From an uncultured Lachnospiraceae bacterium (GTDB taxonomy: Bacteria > Bacillota > Clostridia > Lachnospirales > Lachnospiraceae), in contig CAMWOK010000147.1 in the NCBI GenBank assembly GCA_947175845.1, positions 1 to 7,318 of the forward strand: DNA of 7,318 nucleotides. Direction: 5' to 3'. The position numbers were made by a program, and so were the translations under genes. The notes beneath the pieces are model-generated. The model had not been told where the DNA came from, made no database searches, and was given only the letters and a program-made list of their open reading frames with translations. Of this stretch, positions 4,304 to 7,318 are shown one piece after another. How positions within the stretch are numbered: position 1 is the stretch's first letter; every line of letters starts with the position of its first letter.

Positions 4304-7231
4304 ATGAAAAAAATTGAAGACTTGACAGCTTACGAGGTGATTGAGAAAAGGCAGATTGACGATATCGGATCGGAGAGCTGGCTTCTGCGTCACAAAAAGA
4401 CAGGCGCAAGGATTGCGCTTTTGAGCAATGAGGATGAAAACAAAGTATTTTATATCGGTTTCCGCACACCGCCGACGGACTCCACAGGAGTACCGCATAT
4501 CATAGAGCATACTGTACTCTGCGGCTCGAAGGATTTTCCGGTGAAAGATCCGTTTGTGGAGCTTGTGAAAGGCTCTCTGAATACCTTTTTAAACGCCATG
4601 ACGTACAATGACAAGACCGTGTATCCGGTGGCAAGCTGCAATGACAAGGATTTTCAGAATCTGATGCATGTGTATCTCGACGCGGTATTTTATCCCAATA
4701 TCTATAAGGAAAAGAAAATTTTCCAGCAGGAGGGATGGCACTATGAGATGGAGGATGCAAACAGTCCGCTTACGCTCAACGGGGTGGTGTACAACGAGAT
4801 GAAAGGTGCATTCTCTTCCCCGGATGAAGTCAATGACAGGGAAGTGATCAATTCCCTGTTTCCCGATACGCCATATGGCGTGGAATCCGGCGGAGATCCC
4901 AAAGTGATCCCCACGCTTACCTACGAACAGTTTCTGGCATTTCACGGTAAATACTACCATCCGTCAAACAGTTATATCTATCTGTACGGCAACATGGATA
5001 TGGCTGAAAAACTGGAGTGGATGGATGAAAACTATCTGAGCCGGTTTGACAGGATAGAAGTTGATTCCGCGCTGCGGCAGCAGCCGGCGTTTGAAAAGCC
5101 GGTGGAGGTATCCAAGGAATATCCGATCATGGAGGGCGAGTCGGCAAAGGATAATACGTATCTTTCGTACAATACAGTTGTGGGAACAAGCCTCGACAAG
5201 GAGCTGTATTATGCGATGGAGATCCTCGAGTACGCGCTGTGCTCGGCTTCTGCAGCGCCCCTCAAACTTGCCCTGATTCACAAAAATATCGGCACGGAAG
5301 TATACACTGTGTACAACAATGGCATCTATCAGCCGTATTTTTCCATCGTGGCAAAAAATGCGAATGTCTCTCAGAAGGCAGAATTTGTGGAGACGATCGA
5401 GAGTGAACTTGCGCGCATTGTCAAGGAGGGGATTGACAAGAAGTCGCTGCTTGCGGGGCTGAATTACTATGAGTTCCGCTACAGGGAGGCGGACTTTGGC
5501 TCTTATCCGAAAGGGCTTATGTATGGTCTGCAGATGTTTGACTCGTGGCTTTACGACGACAAGATGCCGTTTGATTTGATCGAGGCTATTGATATCTTTA
5601 AGGTTTTGAAGGAAAAGATCAACACGGATTACTATGAAAAGTTGATTGAGAAATATCTGATTCACAACCAGCACAAGTCGGTTCTTGTGGTGGCGCCCAA
5701 GGAAGGACTGACTGCGAAGGAGGAGCGGGAACTTGCGGACAGGCTCGCCGCATACAAGGCGGAGCTCACCGAGGCTGAGATTGCGCAGATTGTGGAGGAC
5801 ACAAAGGCTCTGCGGGAATACCAGGAGATGGAGGACGCGCCGGAAAATATAGCGAAGATTCCGATGCTCAGGCGCGAGGACATGAAGCGGGAGGCGGAAG
5901 ACTTTGTGAACGAGCTTCGCAGTATCGGAGATACCAAAGTGCTGTTTCATGATATTCAGACAAACGGAATTGGCTATATCAGACTGATTTTTGATGCTGC
6001 CAACATTCCGGCGGAGCTGTTTTCTTATGTGGGAATCCTGAAAAATGTGCTTGGTTACGTCGACACTGAAACGTACAGTTACGGGGAGCTCTGCAATGAG
6101 GTTAACATCCATACCGGTGACATTGTGAGCAGTGTAAACACGTATGTCAATGCGAAGAAGCTGGATGAATACAAACTTACATTCGAGATGAAGACAAAGG
6201 CGATGTACGATGAACTGCCCGCAGCGTTTGCGCTGATGACCGAGGTTATGACGGCCTCAAAGTTTGATGACACGGATCGGATACTTGAGATTCTTGAGGA
6301 GCTGCGTTCAATCATGCAGGGTAACATGACTTCTGCCGGACACACGTTTGCGGCAGTTCGCGCGATGGCGTATTTCAGTGAGACCGCGGCAGTGTCCGAG
6401 CTGGTAAATGGTCTGCCGTGTTACCGTATGCTGGAAAAACTCACAGACAATTTTGAGGAAAACAAGGCAGAGCTGATCAATAAGCTCACAGAGCTGATCA
6501 AATGCATTTTCAGACCGGAAAACCTCATGGTGGATATCACCGCGACGGAGGAAGGATTTGAGCGGATCAAGGAGCTCGTGGCGCCGATGAAAGCTAAGCT
6601 TTTTACAGAGCCTGTCAGGAAGGAGCGCTTTGCAGTCCCGACGGTGAAAAAAAACGAGGGCTTTTCCACATCAGCACAGATTCAGTATGTGTGCAGAGCC
6701 GGAAATTACATGACAGGGACAGACTATGTATACACGGGCGCTCTGCGTGTGCTGCGCGTGATGCTGCGGTATGACTATTTGTGGATCAATGTGCGCGTAA
6801 AGGGTGGGGCATATGGCATCATGTGTAACTTTGGCAAGACAGGTGACAGCTATCTTGTATCCTACAGAGATCCCAATCTTCGGAAAACCGTTGATGTTTA
6901 CGAGAAAACAAGTGCGTATCTGAGGAACTTTGATGCCGATGAACAGATTATGACCAAGTATATCATCGGGGCAGTCAGCGATCTGGATGTTCCTATGACG
7001 CCTTCTGTCAAGGGCAGCCGCTCGTCGAGCGCATATCTGACAAACCTTGACTTTGCGGAGGTGCAAAGAGAGCGGGACGAGGTGCTCGCGTGCAGTCAGG
7101 AGGATATCCGGGCACTGGCAGGATATCTGGACGCGGTCATGGCTCAGGATGCAATATGTGTGGTTGGAAACGGACAATCCATCGAGGAGAATAAGGAAAT
7201 GTTTATGAAGGTGGAGAATCTATTTCACTGA
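4304..7231 (+). CDS. M16C-family zinc metallopeptidase (presequence protease/falcilysin-like insulinase)
   Basis: A 975-aa cytosolic peptidase expected to degrade unstructured peptides inside a closed clamshell. The inverted zinc motif HxxEH is H65-I-I-E68-H69, with the third metal ligand E165 in YNEMKGAF. The H65-E165 distance of 100 residues matches the pattern of presequence proteases. The C-terminal half supplies the substrate-binding Arg and Tyr of the M16 active site, R831 and Y837 in RVKGGAYG. Length and the single-chain layout of four homologous domains fit M16C. There is no signal peptide. The ATG at 4304 is preferred over an in-frame GTG at 4283 because GAGGAG (4295-4300) lies just before the ATG, though only 3 nt away, while nothing resembling a ribosome binding site precedes the GTG. 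The gene follows the hypothetical protein by 79 nt, with no terminator seen, and precedes era by 30 nt. Confidence 0.95.
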   Translation: MKKIEDLTAYEVIEKRQIDDIGSESWLLRHKKTGARIALLSNEDENKVFYIGFRTPPTDSTGVPHIIEHTVLCGSKDFPVKDPFVELVKGSLNTFLNAMTYNDKTVYPVASCNDKDFQNLMHVYLDAVFYPNIYKEKKIFQQEGWHYEMEDANSPLTLNGVVYNEMKGAFSSPDEVNDREVINSLFPDTPYGVESGGDPKVIPTLTYEQFLAFHGKYYHPSNSYIYLYGNMDMAEKLEWMDENYLSRFDRIEVDSALRQQPAFEKPVEVSKEYPIMEGESAKDNTYLSYNTVVGTSLDKELYYAMEILEYALCSASAAPLKLALIHKNIGTEVYTVYNNGIYQPYFSIVAKNANVSQKAEFVETIESELARIVKEGIDKKSLLAGLNYYEFRYREADFGSYPKGLMYGLQMFDSWLYDDKMPFDLIEAIDIFKVLKEKINTDYYEKLIEKYLIHNQHKSVLVVAPKEGLTAKEERELADRLAAYKAELTEAEIAQIVEDTKALREYQEMEDAPENIAKIPMLRREDMKREAEDFVNELRSIGDTKVLFHDIQTNGIGYIRLIFDAANIPAELFSYVGILKNVLGYVDTETYSYGELCNEVNIHTGDIVSSVNTYVNAKKLDEYKLTFEMKTKAMYDELPAAFALMTEVMTASKFDDTDRILEILEELRSIMQGNMTSAGHTFAAVRAMAYFSETAAVSELVNGLPCYRMLEKLTDNFEENKAELINKLTELIKCIFRPENLMVDITATEEGFERIKELVAPMKAKLFTEPVRKERFAVPTVKKNEGFSTSAQIQYVCRAGNYMTGTDYVYTGALRVLRVMLRYDYLWINVRVKGGAYGIMCNFGKTGDSYLVSYRDPNLRKTVDVYEKTSAYLRNFDADEQIMTKYIIGAVSDLDVPMTPSVKGSRSSSAYLTNLDFAEVQRERDEVLACSQEDIRALAGYLDAVMAQDAICVVGNGQSIEENKEMFMKVENLFH

Positions 7232-7261
7232 GTTCAATTGCGAAAAGCATGGAGGAGATTT

Positions 7262-7318
7262 ATGAACGAAACGCACAAGGCGGGCTTTGCAGCGCTGATC
7301 GGCAGACCTAATGTGGGA
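7262..7318 (+). CDS. era: GTPase Era, N-terminal fragment (cut by window edge)
   Basis: Only 19 codons are visible: MNETHKAGFAALIGRPNVG, which runs into the start of the G1/P-loop (GRPNVGKS in Era). Era is an essential GTPase that binds the 3' end of 16S rRNA and helps 30S subunit maturation. The short N-terminus followed by GF-x-x-LIGRPNVG is typical of Era and distinguishes it from EngA/Der, which usually starts closer to the P-loop with a different lead. GGAGGAG (7251-7257) gives a strong ribosome binding site 4-6 nt before the ATG. It lies 30 nt after the peptidase stop, so it is probably co-transcribed. Confidence 0.88.
   Translation, partial: MNETHKAGFAALIGRPNVG

Noticed and set aside
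3983..4510. A 175-codon minus-strand open frame over the end of the hypothetical gene and the start of the peptidase gene
   Set aside because: It spans two well-supported plus-strand genes and the translation looks like random basic and cysteine-rich sequence.
4964..6112. A 382-codon open frame on the minus strand inside the M16C gene
   Set aside because: It is fully antisense to a clearly coding M16C region with intact active-site motifs; its translation is low-complexity, rich in hydrophobic and basic residues, and shows no recognisable family.

Overview
The window looks like chromosomal DNA from a gut-type member of the Lachnospiraceae (Bacillota, Clostridia), plausibly close to Roseburia/Agathobacter. 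The reasons are a moderate GC content with AT-rich intergenic DNA, strong AGGAG-type ribosome binding sites, a tandem-activase 2-hydroxyacyl-CoA dehydratase-type protein, and an M16C metallopeptidase directly followed by era. The genus is an inference from protein style; no search was run.

Left part (1-1623, minus strand): the N-terminal part of a large CoA-substrate-specific enzyme activase with two ASKHA/BcrAD-BadFG domains. The reading frame is cut by a TAG at 28-30, yet the same frame continues to the window edge with a family-like sequence (LGKNIVVQG). This points to a single-base nonsense change in a normally much longer gene. A good sigma-A-type promoter (TTGCGT-N17-TATAAT) lies upstream at 1698-1726.

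Central gap (1624-2147): besides that promoter it holds a strong forward extended -10 promoter (TTTACA-N17-TATACT, 1895-1923). A roughly 160-bp MITE-like element with long imperfect terminal inverted repeats (about 1922-2086) sits immediately after it. An 11-bp perfect tandem repeat (2095-2116) and a TATAAT (2118-2123) come just before the next gene.

Right part (2148-7318, plus strand): a tightly packed run of five genes. They are (i) a rhomboid-like membrane protein with no catalytic Ser/His and a C-terminal Cys/His zinc-binding-like tail, (ii) a degenerate sigma-70-like protein that keeps parts of regions 1.1, 1.2 and 2.1-2.2 but lacks regions 2.3-2.4 and 4, (iii) an unrecognised 141-aa protein whose start overlaps the end of gene (ii), (iv) an M16C (presequence protease/falcilysin-like) zinc metallopeptidase of about 975 aa, and (v) the first 19 codons of era. 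No terminator is visible between 2148 and 7318, so co-transcription is plausible. The most unusual part is the cluster of pseudo-rhomboid, degenerate sigma and small overlapping protein, driven by a promoter that now fires into a MITE.
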